Shown piece after piece: positions 11,401-24,600 of a stretch of 64,000 nt of DNA. Both the position numbers and the translations under genes were made by a program. The notes under the pieces are model-generated. The model was not told the origin of the DNA. It was given only the letters and a program-made list of their open reading frames with translations, and ran no database searches. The DNA lies in assembly GCF_905475395.1 (NCBI RefSeq), contig NC_058339.1:16128001-16192000 (forward strand), read 5' to 3'. Source of the DNA: Chrysoperla carnea. Its lineage: Eukaryota; Arthropoda; Insecta; Neuroptera; Chrysopidae. Positions within the stretch are counted from its first letter, which is position 1. Every line of letters begins with the position of its first letter.

Positions 11401-11538
11401 CTGAGTTATTAATAACTATATAATTAACTTAATACTTACCTTTAGTAAATAATTAATTAATTTATAACTTTGTCCTAAAAGACAAGAATAGGATAGAAAA
11501 TTTAAAAACTAATACAAAATTTAAAATATATAACGATT

Positions 11539-11544
11539 TTTATT
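11539..11544 (-). promoter_or_regulatory. Poly(A) signal of the EB-module gene
   Basis: TTTATT on the given strand reads AATAAA in gene orientation, 43 bases after the stop codon. This supports 11654-11587 as the true terminal exon. Confidence 0.6.
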
Positions 11545-11586
11545 TACTTTTAGCAACAAAAACAAATGTTTTCATAAAAAATCATA

Positions 11587-14500
11587 TTACATGGTGCTAA
11601 ATAAAAAAATGAAAATTAGAGTAATATATGGCACCGGTAAATTGAAAGCACCATCTAAAATAATTAAAATTTGATTTGAAAAAATGAAGAAAATTTATTA
11701 ATACAAAGAGATAGTTACCTCGTTCACATCTTAAATTTGTAATATCATTTTGTAATCCAACGATACATGAACATTCACCATTGCGACATTCGACTGTAGG
11801 CGGATCTGATTCAATATAACATTCTCCATCACGAATACATATTTCACCTAAGTCTGCGTAAGAATTTTTAATGATTATTTTTTATTAAAGTATAAATTGT
11901 ATGTCTACAAGTTTGAAAACGATCAAATATGTGGAGAAAGACACTTATTTTGAAAACGAAAAATTAGATTTCAATATTATTTAGTTTAGAAGCAATAGAA
12001 CAACACAGATACAGATCATTGATTAAAATTTCTTGGAATCTAGGACTTGCAAGCAAAATATCCATTGAAAACAGAACAAAGATTTCCTAGTTGAAAACAT
12101 TACCTTTGCATTACCTATTTAGGTATATAGAGATAAATACTTACATTTTATTGGCCAACATTTGCCATTTCTATAATGGAAACCATCTTTGCAATTACAT
12201 TTGCCATTCTTATCGTCAGCACTATTCTTTTCGCAAACACTATACATATAATTAAGATTTTCTTCACACTGTATATCTAATTCACAGGTTTCGTTAATTG
12301 TTTTAACTAAATACAAAAAAAAGCACAAATTTTAGTTATATGTGTAAAATTTTATCCCACTGTTAAAATATCAAATTCAGTTCAAGTTGAAAATTCTTAG
12401 AAGGTTTGCAAATGATTATACGAGATCCCTTTCATAAAGTTTCTCATGATTATAAGAGATCCCTTTCATAAAGTAGTTATTGTGTTTAATCGAAAGAAAA
12501 CACGCTAAGTACGGAAAAATGCTTATAATATTAAACTTACCCTCATAGCACAAATGATTTGAATTAACGTAGTTTTCCTCACAATGGCAAGTCTTATCGG
12601 TGTCATTACAATGTGAATGCAGTACTTCACAATTATCATCTTTTGAACATTTACTTCCAATCCCTACAATTTGAATTATGTGTGTTTTACCACAGTCAAA
12701 ACTCGATTTGAAAAATATTAAAATAATTATGTTCATGAAATTTTTGTTATAACTTCTATTTATAATGCAGACGAGTCCCTAACGATTACGGAGGTGGAAA
12801 TAGGTTTTTGGAGAATGCAAAAGTGGAAGACTAGGATGGTAACTTAGCCTCTTCGAAAATTGAAGTGTGTTGTATAGAATTATATATTATTAGCTTTGCT
12901 TATTTTAATCGTTAGAGATTCATCAGCTTCTTAGACTGCTTAAAGAATTAAAGAAATTTTTTTTGCGTGTGTACAGCTTTATTAATAGAGATATTTATAT
13001 CGAACTCTCAAAAAATAGAAGCCACGAAACATAATTCGATTCTTCAACTTTACCTGCACTACATTTGTCTCCATTTTCATAATGATTTTTATCACATTTA
13101 CAAACATTATCTAGACATTCTGAATAAGCAGTTTTACAATCAGAATTTTTTGTGCATTTCGAATTCAATTCTATGAACATTCAAAATATTATTATTATAT
13201 AAACATCAATATTTTTAAGTATTATATTGTATTTACCAACGTCTTTAGCTTGACAAATTGTATTGTCAGCAGCCGGATATGTATTATCAGGACACTGACA
13301 TTTTTTATCAGTGCATTTTGGGGATATGTCACTAATTTCTGGATCTATTTTGCAATCATCGTCGTTAAAACAACTTTCACCAATTCCTGAAATTAAATGA
13401 GATTCATAAAACAGTCGGAATTTTGATTGTTTTCTAATAAATACTAGTTAATCAAAATCAATCCGAAATATTGTTTTTCTCAGAAACTACTCGCCCAATC
13501 TGATTTTTGAATTTTTTGGGTCAAATTTGTCTTATAAACTGAGTAAATAAATTAAATAGTATATTATTATTATTGAATTATTTTCAAATGAAAATATTTT
13601 TACCTTTTGGTATTCTGCAAATCATAGACTCATCACTATACCAAGAATTGTTTCCACACTCACAAGTTTTCTTTTCTGTATTGCAAATTGCAGCTGGTCC
13701 AAATGTGTGACAGTTTACATCAGTCGTACAACTATGAGTTTCTATTATTCGAGTTGCTAAATAATATAGTAATTTTAAAAAATGAACAGAAAATTATAAA
13801 AAAAACTGTTGGTATTTTTGGAATATAATTGTGTGGGGACCCACACAATTCTACTTGATTACTAAAAATTGCTTACCTTTTATACATTCTGCCATATTGT
13901 TTGCATACGCAAAGCCAACAGGACATAAACATTTTTCATCTCTATATTCAGCGTTTCGAATGTACAAACAATCCTCTTTCTGCTTTGTGTTTACATTTAA
14001 TTCTAAAAATAGATATACGAAAAAAATTTTTACTTTAAAAACTAGGTAAAAGTAAATTTCGCCGGCAGCCTCTCTGCCGGAATTGCTCTCAGGATTGATG
14101 GATCTAGGGTTTCGTATCCAAATATTCTAAATCTTTTTTTTTTTAAACCGAATAGTTTAGACAGAAAGCAAAAATTTAGCTTTTTGCAAAGAAACCTTCA
14201 TTCAATTAAAAAAAAAAATGGTCTATATAGAAAAACATACCACTTTTATTGGAACATTTTTTTCGAAAAAATTATTTTCCGAGTTTCAAGGATATGTCAA
14301 CTTAAAAGAAACACTCTGTATATATTTAATTCGGATCTTAATAATAAAAACTATTGTAATTATATGTTATGTACCTGGAACACAGCGATCATGTTTAATA
14401 TCCATTCGATAATTTCGTTGACATCTACATTTACCTAAGCAATAAGAATTATCCACAGATTTACAATCAGAATCTTCTTTGCAATCGGAACCCAATACTG

Positions 14501-16027
14501 AAGCAAAAATAAAATAATTTTACAGAAGGAAAACAATTAGAAAATATTGGTTGAAACATTTCGTGTGGAGACCAAACCTCTTTTTTCGTTTAGTTTAGCC
14601 CAAATGAGAACAAAAAAGTTTATGCTCTTAGTTATCAAAGTAAAGTATCCTTGTAAGGCAAGGTTACCAGTTATTTTAGAGACCTCACCTCAAATTGTGT
14701 CATGATATCGCAAGAATTATTATAACTCTAAGCTTAACTTACCGGGATTTGGTACATTTACTTCTGGAGGTTTTTCAGGTTGAGGATAAGTAGAATCATC
14801 ATCTTCACCAGCAAGTTGGCAAGTACGATTTTTCGCACATATTGCATTTTTAAATTGACACTCTATATCAATAATACAAGGATCACCAATTTCTATGAAC
14901 ACCAAACAAAATTATCAATAGATTAATTAAAAGATAAAATTGAAAATTAAAAAAAATTACTTTGAGATATACGCCGGCAATCTAAATCCATTCGACTGAA
15001 GTAATTGTCACTACAAACGCAAACATCTTTCTTACATTGCAACGCTTCAATGTCGTAACCATCGTAACAATCTTCATTGCGTGTGCACGGTTGTGATAGT
15101 CCAAAAGATTTGTAACATCGGCCATCACGGTAATGATAACCGGTTTTGCACTTACATTTCTTTTCGGATACATGACATTCGGATCCCGTTAGCATCCAAT
15201 AACTGCACTGTAATGAATCACTGCAGTCTGAATAATATCCGGTTGATACTAAAATTGTTTCGAGAAAATGATCAGATAATTAAAAAAAGACAAGCATAAA
15301 TAGTTTTCCAATACCTGCCAAAATTCCCATTTACTAGGTATCCAAATTAATTTATTTGGATGTTTTAATTTGAATAGAACAAAAGTTTTACTTACTTGTT
15401 ACGCATTCGGTAAAATCCGAGTTCACAATTTGATCATCTTCACAATCACAAAAATTCTTTACACATTTACTTCCTGCAATATCCGAACAATTTGCATTTG
15501 ATGAACATGGAATTTGAGGAACTTGTACTGAGTTAATATCTACAACTTAAATACATATCGGTAATATTTATAACTAGCAGTTAACCGCCCGCATTGGTGA
15601 ACCATTTTAACTTTAAAAACTACCGTGCTATATATATAGCCTTCACTTCCTTGCCCTTACCTATCTTTTTTTAATCGGTTTCCTTAAAAAACCCTTCTAA
15701 TATAAGAGTGCGTTTACATCGCGAAATTAGTAACTATGCTAAATTTCAAGTCAATCGCGAGTGTATAGTTTTAAAGATCTCGTGATGAGTCAGTCGATGA
15801 ATGTAAAGTTTAATTTATTAAGTATTTTCCACTATTTTTGTAATTAAAAAATTAAAAAGGCATACAAATTTAACACAAATTTTAACAATATACATTTACG
15901 ATTGAAAAAAAATTTAATAGAAGCAATTTTAAAAGAAAAATTGATAAGAAAGGATTTTTAATTTTTACTTACACTTAAGAGAAATGATGGCAATAAAAAT
16001 ATAATAATTAATACAGTTTATAGTCAT
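11587..16027 (-). CDS. Secreted, possibly GPI-anchored multi-EB-module protein
   Basis: Thirteen exons on the minus strand: 16027-15973, 15539-15396, 15248-14961, 14892-14743, 14497-14375, 14002-13877, 13756-13604, 13386-13237, 13170-13054, 12663-12541, 12306-12145, 11853-11719 and 11654-11587 (TAA); 597 aa. Every intron is phase 1 and every internal exon length is a multiple of three. Exon 1 encodes a signal peptide (MTINCINYYIFIAIISLK). Exons 2-12 carry about twelve Cys-rich EB-type modules (pattern C-x5-C-x6-C-x4-C-x-C-x10-C in exon 9); exon 3 has two, while exons 4 and 6 have degenerate ones. Exon 4 adds an acidic Pro-rich linker. The last exon gives a small-residue site (DGA) and a hydrophobic tail (ITLIFIFLFSTM) with no cytoplasmic domain, like a GPI signal. 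Insect genes of this kind are often annotated as 'prion-like-(Q/N-rich) domain-bearing protein 25'-like. Function unknown; extracellular binding or adhesion is an inference. Confidence 0.8.
13466..13546 (-). repeat. Fragment of dispersed family P in an EB-gene intron
   Basis: TTTCTCAGAAACTACTCGCC and TTTGGGTCAAATTTG match the larger copies at 50286, 57060 and 63765. Only about 80 bp remain. Confidence 0.5.
14130..14290 (+). repeat. Dispersed repeat N, copy 1
   Basis: AAAAATTTAGCTTTTTG, TTCATTCAATT and the block ATGGTCTATATAGAAAAACA-TACCACTTTTATTG recur in the same order and orientation at 27465-27625. It lies in the intron between exons 5 and 6 of the EB-module gene. Confidence 0.6.
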
Positions 16028-18918
16028 GGTTGGGTAAAAATTTTATATACATTTATGGAGACCGAGTTAATTATTGTAATGAAATTTACGAATAGAAACA
16101 CGGTAGTAGCTATGCGTCAACATATAGGTATTATTATTTTTTATCAGTGATTAATTGGTAATAATCTTATCAATGGATTATTAAATGAAAATTTTATATT
16201 TATTGTTTAATGAACAAAAAAGAAGAAATTCCGGTGTGGAAATGCCATACAGCCTCTATATGCTATCACAGCCTCTATGTACTATCATGTACAACTTTAC
16301 ATATAAGAATTGATAACTGGGAGTTGCCACCCGCCAACTGGCGAATTCGTACTAATTAAAACAGGAGAAAGACCCGTTTTCAATAGTTCTAAATTAGACT
16401 ATCAAGTTACTTACCAATTATCAATATTTATTAGTAAAAAAATATTGTTATATTAAAGTTTGTATATAACGTCCGAACCCCCTGATTATCTGGGGACCAA
16501 CATGTGTACATCTGTATTCTTTGGAAAAACTAATACCGAGTATATATCAGAAAATAATAAAAAAAATGCGTTATATTATTTGTATATGTATTATATTTAT
16601 TTATATATATTTATATATTTTTTTATGATTTTTGAAATATATCATTTAAAATGAATTAATAATAATAATTATAATAATATTACATATTAAATATAAAAAA
16701 CATTCAAAATAGAAACTTGCACATATCTAAAATCACTGTTATTTATAATTTATAACTAATAACACACGCTATATTAACAATAGCCATTTGAATGAAATTT
16801 TAAGGACTCTCTAATACAGTAATTCCATATTCATTATCAAATATATCATTAAATTTTAAGCAAATTTAATAATAAATTTGATAACTGAATTTGATTATTA
16901 CTCTGATTCAATAAAAATTAATAATATGCTCTTCTTACATTTGCTCTTATGAATTAAATATGTATTTTGTTTAACTATATAATTTATTATACACTTTATT
17001 TTAAGTATTTTAGTACGACGACATTTTTAAATTTTTTTTAGTCTTTAATATCAAAAAAGTCTGTGATTTTTTTTCTAGTTATAGCCTATTTTTTTTTTAA
17101 ATTATTGTTATTGAACATATATATTTCGTTTAAACCTTTTGTTTTGTTATATTTTGTTTTAATGATTACAGCCCAAACCAAACATATTATAAATAAGAGA
17201 AATGCGTATAAAATAGAATGTTTTAAAATTGAAACAATTTACATTTTTCAAAACCAATGGAAATTGGACGATATAAATTGTTATACCCGAATATACCGTA
17301 AAGATTTCATAGACTCTTATAATTTGTTTTATTTTAGAAAAAAAATAAAATTGTACATTGGATATATTTTTCTATCCAATATATTATAACCAGTTGTCTA
17401 TACTGTTTAATTTATTCCTCTACCCCTCTCCCTCAAAAACTTTGTTCGAAAATAAGCCTAAGTTGTATTTAATACCCAATCTTTCTGGGAAAGTCCCAAT
17501 AACAGCGGATTAGTCCTTGTCGATATTATCATAAGCTTACAGACAGACAGACATACAGTCAATATTTTAAAAATGCTTACTAGTTAATTTCAAATTTATC
17601 ACTTGCGTAATAATATTGCCAACTTTTCTGTTCTGCATCCAAGAAATACGTTAAATGTAATTGGTCTGCGGCCAATCGTAGTTTTAGTCAGTAATTTCAG
17701 AAAAGCTAAAAATTGCATAGGTGTTAACCAGCGCGCGCTGCGCCTCAATCATAAGTGCTTTGATTAAGTGCAAAAAATGTAGCGCCTGTTTCAAGTTTGA
17801 ACTGATTCCAGAAAGGTTAGAATCGGTTTTAATATTCTAAAAAAGTCAGTCCACATTCAGAAAAATAATGGTTTCAGATTTTCAGTCATTCTAAAATCAC
17901 TTACCTCAGAGACAGAGCAGACTGTGAAGATATTCCTAATATTTAGAGTATTTGAATGGACGAAAGTATTAGATTTTCAGATTTGACTAAACTGTTTTGT
18001 TGAAGACGCTTTAGTGAATAGACATCGAGCATAATAATTTATTTTGTTTTTGAGAAATGTAAATATTATTCGAAAATATTTTTAGCTGATATGAATAACT
18101 TTAAAAAGCTGCAATAAATTTTCCAAGACATATGCCTTTAAACTTTTGTATAATAATAAAGTTATTGAACTGTTTTTTTACAACTTTATCTAAACCTAAA
18201 CCTCCTATTAAATTGAGTTGAGCTGTATATTAGTTAAGAGTATACAATAAAAAATTACATTGGCAATGAACATTTTACTTTTTTTACAATACGGGAATTA
18301 TTCGTTTTTTTGAACACATAAAAAAGTTTTCATTATACACGAACGAAAGCGTAATTTTTATTGAATACTGTGAACAATATTAATGTACGCTTCATTTAAA
18401 ATATAAATACATTGATCATAATTTGTTTTTCATCCCCTAAGTAAGCGTTTGATAATATTTAAATAAAAAATTTATTATTTTTATTTAAATACGCATTATA
18501 TTTAAGTAAAAAAAGTAACAAACTAAAAACAAGTATTAATTTAAAGAATAAATTCAGGGCTGTTAATATTAGTAAACCGTAAGTAGTTCTCAATCTATTT
18601 TTATTTTTGTGTATAATCCTAGCCCTGATCTAATTTGGAACAAAACTAAGAGCTGATTTATATTTTAAAATTACGTGATGTAATTATATTGTTAGTATTA
18701 AGAGAAATTATGAGTTTATTTTTAAACTTGGAGATACTGCTACAAAACTCACAGTCATTTGTTATTTGCGAATCATAATGGGCCAAATTACGCAAACTTT
18801 CTTTTATTTTCCGGTAGTCAATTTATCAAAATTGCTGCAAAGCGAAATGCAATACTTCCAAATTGAGCTTATTCATATCGCTCGATTCTCGCCATACCAG
18901 TTAATTTTGTTTTTAACC

Positions 18919-18984
18919 CGAATACGGAGAGGGTTATGTGTTTAACAGACATACATACCTATTAAACACATAACCCTCCCCGTA
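18919..18984. repeat. Strong hairpin
   Basis: The arms CCGAATACGGAGAGGGTTAT and its near-complement (CCCTCCCCGTATTCGG preceded by AAACACATAA) pair over about 28 bp around a 15-bp loop. A related single arm (AAACACATAACCCTCGCC) lies near 49068. Confidence 0.65.
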
Positions 18985-19069
18985 TTCGGAACTCTATGCA
19001 AATCAAAGTACTAGATAGAAAACCCCAAAAAAATTTAAATAAAATAACAAGCTCTTCAAAAATCAAACT

Positions 19070-19240
19070 CTAAAAAGCATGAAACAAGAAAATATTATCA
19101 TCTGAAATTGTTATGATAAGTAAAATCGTCTTTACAGTCAGGGGACCGTTCTGTGGAAAACTTTTTTACCTTATAGGTCCCTCGAGATTAATAACAATTT
19201 CAGATGAGAATATTTTCATGTTTCATACTTTTTAGAGAGT
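19070..19240. repeat. Fold-back family F, copy 1
   Basis: The left arm AGAAAATATTATCATCTGAA and the right arm TTCAGATGAGAATATTTTCA mirror each other, flanked by CATGAAAC/GTTTCAT. The centre contains TCTGTGGAAAAC. The same element is at 48585-48755, with GTCCTCCGACTGAAATGA-type inner arms better preserved. Confidence 0.6.
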
Positions 19241-20684
19241 GATTTTTTAGTAATCGGGATTTTAATTTTGGATTGAAGTAGTATAGGGATAAGCTCAAAT
19301 GGATAAGAATGGCATTTCGTTTACCCAAAATTTTCTTTAAATCGATTATCAAGAAATAAAAAACGAAGTTTAACAGATCGTTCGACAACCAGCGCCATAT
19401 TACTTTCAATAATCATGTAATTAAACCTTTTAAAGTGTAACAAATAACTGGGAATTTTGAGTCAGTATCTCTAAGTTTATTTTGACTTATATTAAAATCC
19501 TACCCTAATTTATTCTGAAGAGACAAATTATGAATTTATTATCGTTGTTTGACATCGTTTAAAAATAAATATAAAAAATCTTCACCATTCTTCCACATTC
19601 TTATAAAAAACAAAAATAAAATGAGTATATTATTTGAAAATAAATATAATTCGTTTTACAATTAAATGTTTATCGACTGATTTTTAGTATCCAATCATAC
19701 ATTTAAGAAGAAAACCTGAATAATAATAATTATCCATAAAGTAACCATCAGTCTCTTTTAGAAAAATTTATGTTTTTTTTCCAATTTATATATAAATATT
19801 TGTTTTAGAACTATTTTTTTAGCATTGTTTTGAAATTAAGCACCGCGCATGGATTGTGATGAAACGTCACATGAAAAAATAAATGATATTATTTAACATG
19901 CAATATTTTTTTAATCATACTATATTGACTTTTTTTTTTAATAATTTTTTTTTCTGTGTTTTATTTAATTTTTTATTTTTTAGAATCAAAATATCGCTGA
20001 AACAGCATACAAAATATAATTACCTGCAATTATAATATTGCAGACTAATTTAAATGTTATAAACTGAAGTAACGCATATTCTTACTTTACCATAAATTAA
20101 TAAATTAGCTCAATTTTTGGAATATAACGGATTTTTTTATTTTAGATGAATTTAAAAAAAATTTTTCCTCGAATATATTGATTTTTTAGAAAAATTTAGA
20201 AGAGGTGATAAATATACTAAAGAAAGCACTGGAGATATGTTGAAAATGCTTTCAGTATTGTATCATACCACAAAATGTTGGTAGTAGGAACACATCAAAA
20301 TCCTATCGATTTGGAATAACCCTGTGTCAACCTTTTCCTTAAATGCATTTCTTAATTTTTACTTAGAAGCATTACATTTCGCAGTACTATCCGTTATTAT
20401 CAGTCATACTAAGTTGAATCTTTATAAGCAAACCTTTTTCACTCGGAGGTCTGAGGAATTTGTTTACATATCAGGATCAGTATATAACAGATACAAAGAC
20501 GAACTTGAGTTGACTGAAACCTAATTGCCGACTGTTTATATAAAATTTGTATACGTTATATTACTGCCTTTTCTCGCATATGTAGCAAACAGACATAAAA
20601 AATTAAGTTGATTAAAAAAAATTTAGGAATAATTATAAAAATGAAAATATCAAAAAGCAGGTACAATAAAAAGTATATGTATGT

Positions 20685-21253
20685 CGCGGCCAATTAGCTT
20701 AATTATGCGTTCAATTAACATTTTTCCAACCTTTTTAACCTTTTTACTAAAACGCGCTATTTAATTAGCGGCCTGAATCATATTCAACCATTCAATCAAT
20801 CCTTTTTTTTTGGCAAATGATCGAATGGACTAAGCATGAAGTATGTAGAACAGGAGAACGATCGCTATAGAAAATATTGTCCCCAAAATATGTATAAAAT
20901 AAGTGAGGCGCTGCGATCAATATGTAGTATCAATAAAAGCGGGCTGTTGTGCGCTAATTTCAAATGATATATCAATTTGTACATTATGCTAACAACAACA
21001 GCTAACTTCACAGATACTACTTCTTGTTGACAGCGCGACTGGTGGCTGAAAAATGAACTATAAATTCTACAAATTTTTAGGGACAGGTACGCTAATGCTT
21101 TAGTACATAGCGATCTTTCTCCTGTTCTACATACTTCATGGGACTAAGCATCAATCAGTTAGTTCATTAAATGTTGTATTAGACGCTACGGTTGAATATT
21201 ATTCAGGCCGCTAGTTGAACATTAGTAAAAGGCTAATTAAGCTAGTTGACTGT
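20685..21253. mobile_element. Outer fold-back element split by a hAT-type MITE
   Basis: The left arm (TATGTCGCGGCCAATTAGCT; GCGGCCTGAATCATATTCAA) and the right arm (TTGAATATTATTCAGGCCGC; AGCTAGTTGACTGTGACATA) are inverted. The region between the arms is interrupted by the 306-bp element at 20835-21140. No coding potential. Confidence 0.6.
20835..21140. mobile_element. Non-autonomous hAT-type element with perfect 8-bp TSD
   Basis: TIRs CATGAAGTATGTAGAACAGG and CCTGTTCTACATACTTCATG (inner parts also pair: GATCGCTAT / ATAGCGATC). The direct repeat GGACTAAG flanks both ends (20827-20834 and 21141-21148). An 8-bp duplication is typical of hAT transposition. No transposase inside. Confidence 0.8.
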
Positions 21254-21480
21254 GACATATTTTATATCGTTAAAATTACACCAGTTAAAACATTTTAAGT
21301 GTTATTATAACACTTAGAATGTTTTATTTGGTGCGATTTTAATGACACAGAGTATATGTATGGAAAATATAAAAACTAAGTTTTTGACAAAATCGATTTT
21401 TGAGCTAAATTTATTAATTTAAAGTGTAAAAATGTTTTGTTTTCTTAATTTAATAATTCGTTCATGATTAAAATGCTTGA

Positions 21481-21486
21481 TTTATT
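21481..21486 (-). promoter_or_regulatory. Candidate poly(A) signal of the ABCG gene
   Basis: TTTATT (AATAAA in gene sense) lies 195 bases past the stop. A TATAAA variant is closer, near 21574. The assignment is tentative. Confidence 0.35.
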
Positions 21487-21680
21487 GAAAAACTTATTTT
21501 AATTATTCATTCACTGGAGTAACATTAGTGAATTAAATAATAAATAACTAAAAATATGCCCTGTGCAATTTTATAAAGAAAAGCGTGGCACATAGTTTTT
21601 TTGATATTTTTTCATTTCAATATGAAAAACACTTGTTTTTTTATATTTTTAATAACTTGTTTTAATTATGTTTTTTTGCT

Positions 21681-24600
21681 TCATCGTAGTGAACGCATTT
21701 TTAGTTTGAGCATAAAATATACAATTATTCTTAATGCGAAGAAAAATCCTAATAAAGCTAACCAGTCTATCCAATATTCAGCATTTTCCATATTACGCTC
21801 TTCCAATATTTTCTTTGGTGATCGAAATGGACAGTATACTTCGTTACATTGTAACATTGGTCGATCTTCACCATAAATTGCAATCATTGTTCCTTCAAAA
21901 CCATAACGTAGGTAACTAGCATAAGGTACCCACGCGATCCATTTACTTAGAATACTAAAATTGACAAAGAATCCAGCAAATAATATCATTGGTATTGATG
22001 ATACTGGTCCGATAAATGTTGCACTCTGTAAATATAAAAAAAATATTATTTTATGATGGGTTTTTATTTGATTTAAAAAGCAGTGTTTGGAGTTTAGTTT
22101 AATTTCAAGTAGAAAATCTTCGTGTTCACGGAAAACTCTATTTCACATTCATGGCAGCCACAGCTACGGTTACAAATTTCCATTCTTTGGAAGAAATGCT
22201 TCATTTCCCTGTCGTACATCGGCTGCTGTATTTTACGAGTAGCAGCCCGAAAATGTTCCTTGAGAATTTCTACTGTGGCGTAAATTTTATCTTGGACTCA
22301 GGTCGACAGGAAAAAGTCTAGCGATATTAGACCGCCATCGAAAAATTTCCATCATATATGTGATGAATTTTCACTACTTTTGATTCTTGTTGATCTGTAT
22401 ATTGTAAAATTTTCGTAAATAGGGTAGGAAATTGCACACTTACCTCAATATCTAACGCAGCTCCACATAATAAACCCATACTTTGGGCAACAAGTGATGT
22501 TAAAACATTAATATTGCAAACCATAAAGAAACGCTTTGCGTCATATGGTTGGCCTGACATAAAATACACCATCACAACATATATCGTTGAGAACACAGTT
22601 TGAAAAGGTATATCAGCGACCGTTTTCGCCATGTAATATGCTTTCGCTGAATACCAATAATTTAAATATTCACGTACGAATACACCCATTTCTAAAGGGA
22701 ATGTTAATATTGTTGGCATCATTGAAGAGAACATTGTGAACATAATTAAAAAAAATAAACAACCAATATTACTAAACGTTTTCTCAGCATCATTTCCAAT
22801 GCCGTAATAAATGACACCAATTATAATACCAACTAATAAATGTGCTAATAATCGTAACAATGTCAATGTTTTATCACGCGCTGTTGATATGAATGTACGT
22901 TTTAATAATATCCAAAATTGCCAAAACGTTGAAACGGGGAAACCTTTTTTTGATTGCTTTTCACCCGAATAAATTAACGAGGTGGTTGCATCAATTGTTA
23001 TTGATGCTGTTGCAACGGAATTACTTTCTTTCTTATCATCTTTAGTACCATATATATCTATATCTCTACTGAGATTCTCTGCCTTTTCTGTATTCATTAC
23101 ATCCACCAATTTTGGTATCCATTCATGGCCATAATCTCCACTTGCAATTTCAATCACTATAAGTAAATAAAATTATATTCAGAATGATTTTTTCAAAGAA
23201 AAGTAAATATTACTATAAATTAAAATTAAACTAAGAATGAGCTAATTATGAGTTTAAAAAGTATTTAGAATAAAATTTGGATACTTACCAAAATCTGCAG
23301 GATTATGATAACTTGGACACTCTAAGCCGACGGAATTCAGGAATGGAACCAATGCAGATACACTACCACGATACATACATTCACCTTCCACTAATGTATA
23401 TAAATGGTCAAATATTTCAAATATTCTAGATGATGGTTGATGGATTGTACATATAATTGTTCGACCACCGCGTGCTAATGACTTGAGCAATGATATACAT
23501 TGTAAACACGATAAACTGTCCAAACCACTAGTTGGTTCATCAAAAAACATCACTGGTGGATTATTCACTAATTCTAATCCAATTGCTAAACGTTTACGTT
23601 GTCCACCAGACAAACGACATGCTTTCGTATTACGCACATTAGTTAAACCTAATGATTCAATAATTTCATCTACCACTAATTTTTTTCCCGCTGTAGATAC
23701 ATCCCGTCCCAATTTTAAATTTGCTGATATATACATGGTTTCTTTTACAGTCAATTGTGGTAATAGACAGTCATCTTGCATTATATAACACGACATTTTT
23801 CGAAAAAATCGTAAATTACGAGGTTTTCCATTTATTAATACAGTCCCACTTAAATTTTTGGTTCTGAAATGAAAAAAATATAAATTTGAATAAAGAAGAA
23901 GCAATTATTATTATTAACCCCCGAACCAAAAATAAGTATGTTATAAGTTTGACCGATTTGTGTGTGCGTGTGTGTCTGTCAGATTGTGGCATCGTAGATC
24001 CTTAACGGATAAAACGATTTTTTATTTTGCAAGGTAATTTAATGGAGAGTGTTCTTGGCTATATTTCAAGAAAATCGGTTCTGTTTGGAGAGTTTCTTTT
24101 TTTAAGTTTTGCAAATTTTCACTTAACATTTCAACAATTTTCTTTGTACAATTTTTTAGATTATTTTATTGGTCTATGGATTTTGCAATTTAATTCTAAT
24201 CGAAAAAAATTTAATAAAACTCAGGGCGTTCTGACTGATAAAAAATATAATATTGAATTGTAAAGTAATGATTACTGGAACTCTTTAAAGGTTAAAGTTC
24301 AAAAGTTGATCAAATGCGTTATAGTTTCACAATTAATGTGTATTTTTATGCTGACGTTTGACGCTGAGTTTGAGCGTCAAATTAGGTCACGTGTATTTGG
24401 AACCTTACACGATGCCTTTAACAAAATTTGGTTTTTCTTATCCCAATTTACAAAATTTATCCATAAATCAAACAATATTCAACTTATTATACTTTATACA
24501 TTAAAGCATATGAAAGTCTCATTTTAATTCAATAATAAATGACCTGTGTGAAAGTTGTTAAATTCATGGGGGACATTTAACGATGACCTTGACCATCAAT

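Larger units (their letters stand above)
16028..20684. other. Intergenic stretch with short fold-backs, no gene seen
   Basis: AT-rich sequence upstream of the EB-module gene and downstream of the ABCG transporter gene. It contains the hairpins listed at 18919 and 19070. The ORFs at 16460, 17063 and 20324 lack domains and have simple AT-biased composition, so I treat them as chance. The proximal 16028-16200 should hold the EB-gene promoter, but I see no clear TATA/Inr pair. Confidence 0.5.

Noticed and set aside
11440-11474. 35-nt candidate exon with TTTTAG acceptor and GTAAGT donor downstream of the EB-module gene
   Set aside because: Frame and sites fit, but the closer exon at 11654-11587 has a stop, a hydrophobic tail and a poly(A) signal, and the microexon leads into repeat T.
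17063-17389. 108-codon plus-strand ORF with hydrophobic start
   Set aside because: Apparent membrane segment comes from T-rich DNA; no family resemblance and no splice context.
23483-23788. 101-codon ORF on the plus strand
   Set aside because: Opposite strand of the conserved ABC ATPase exon.
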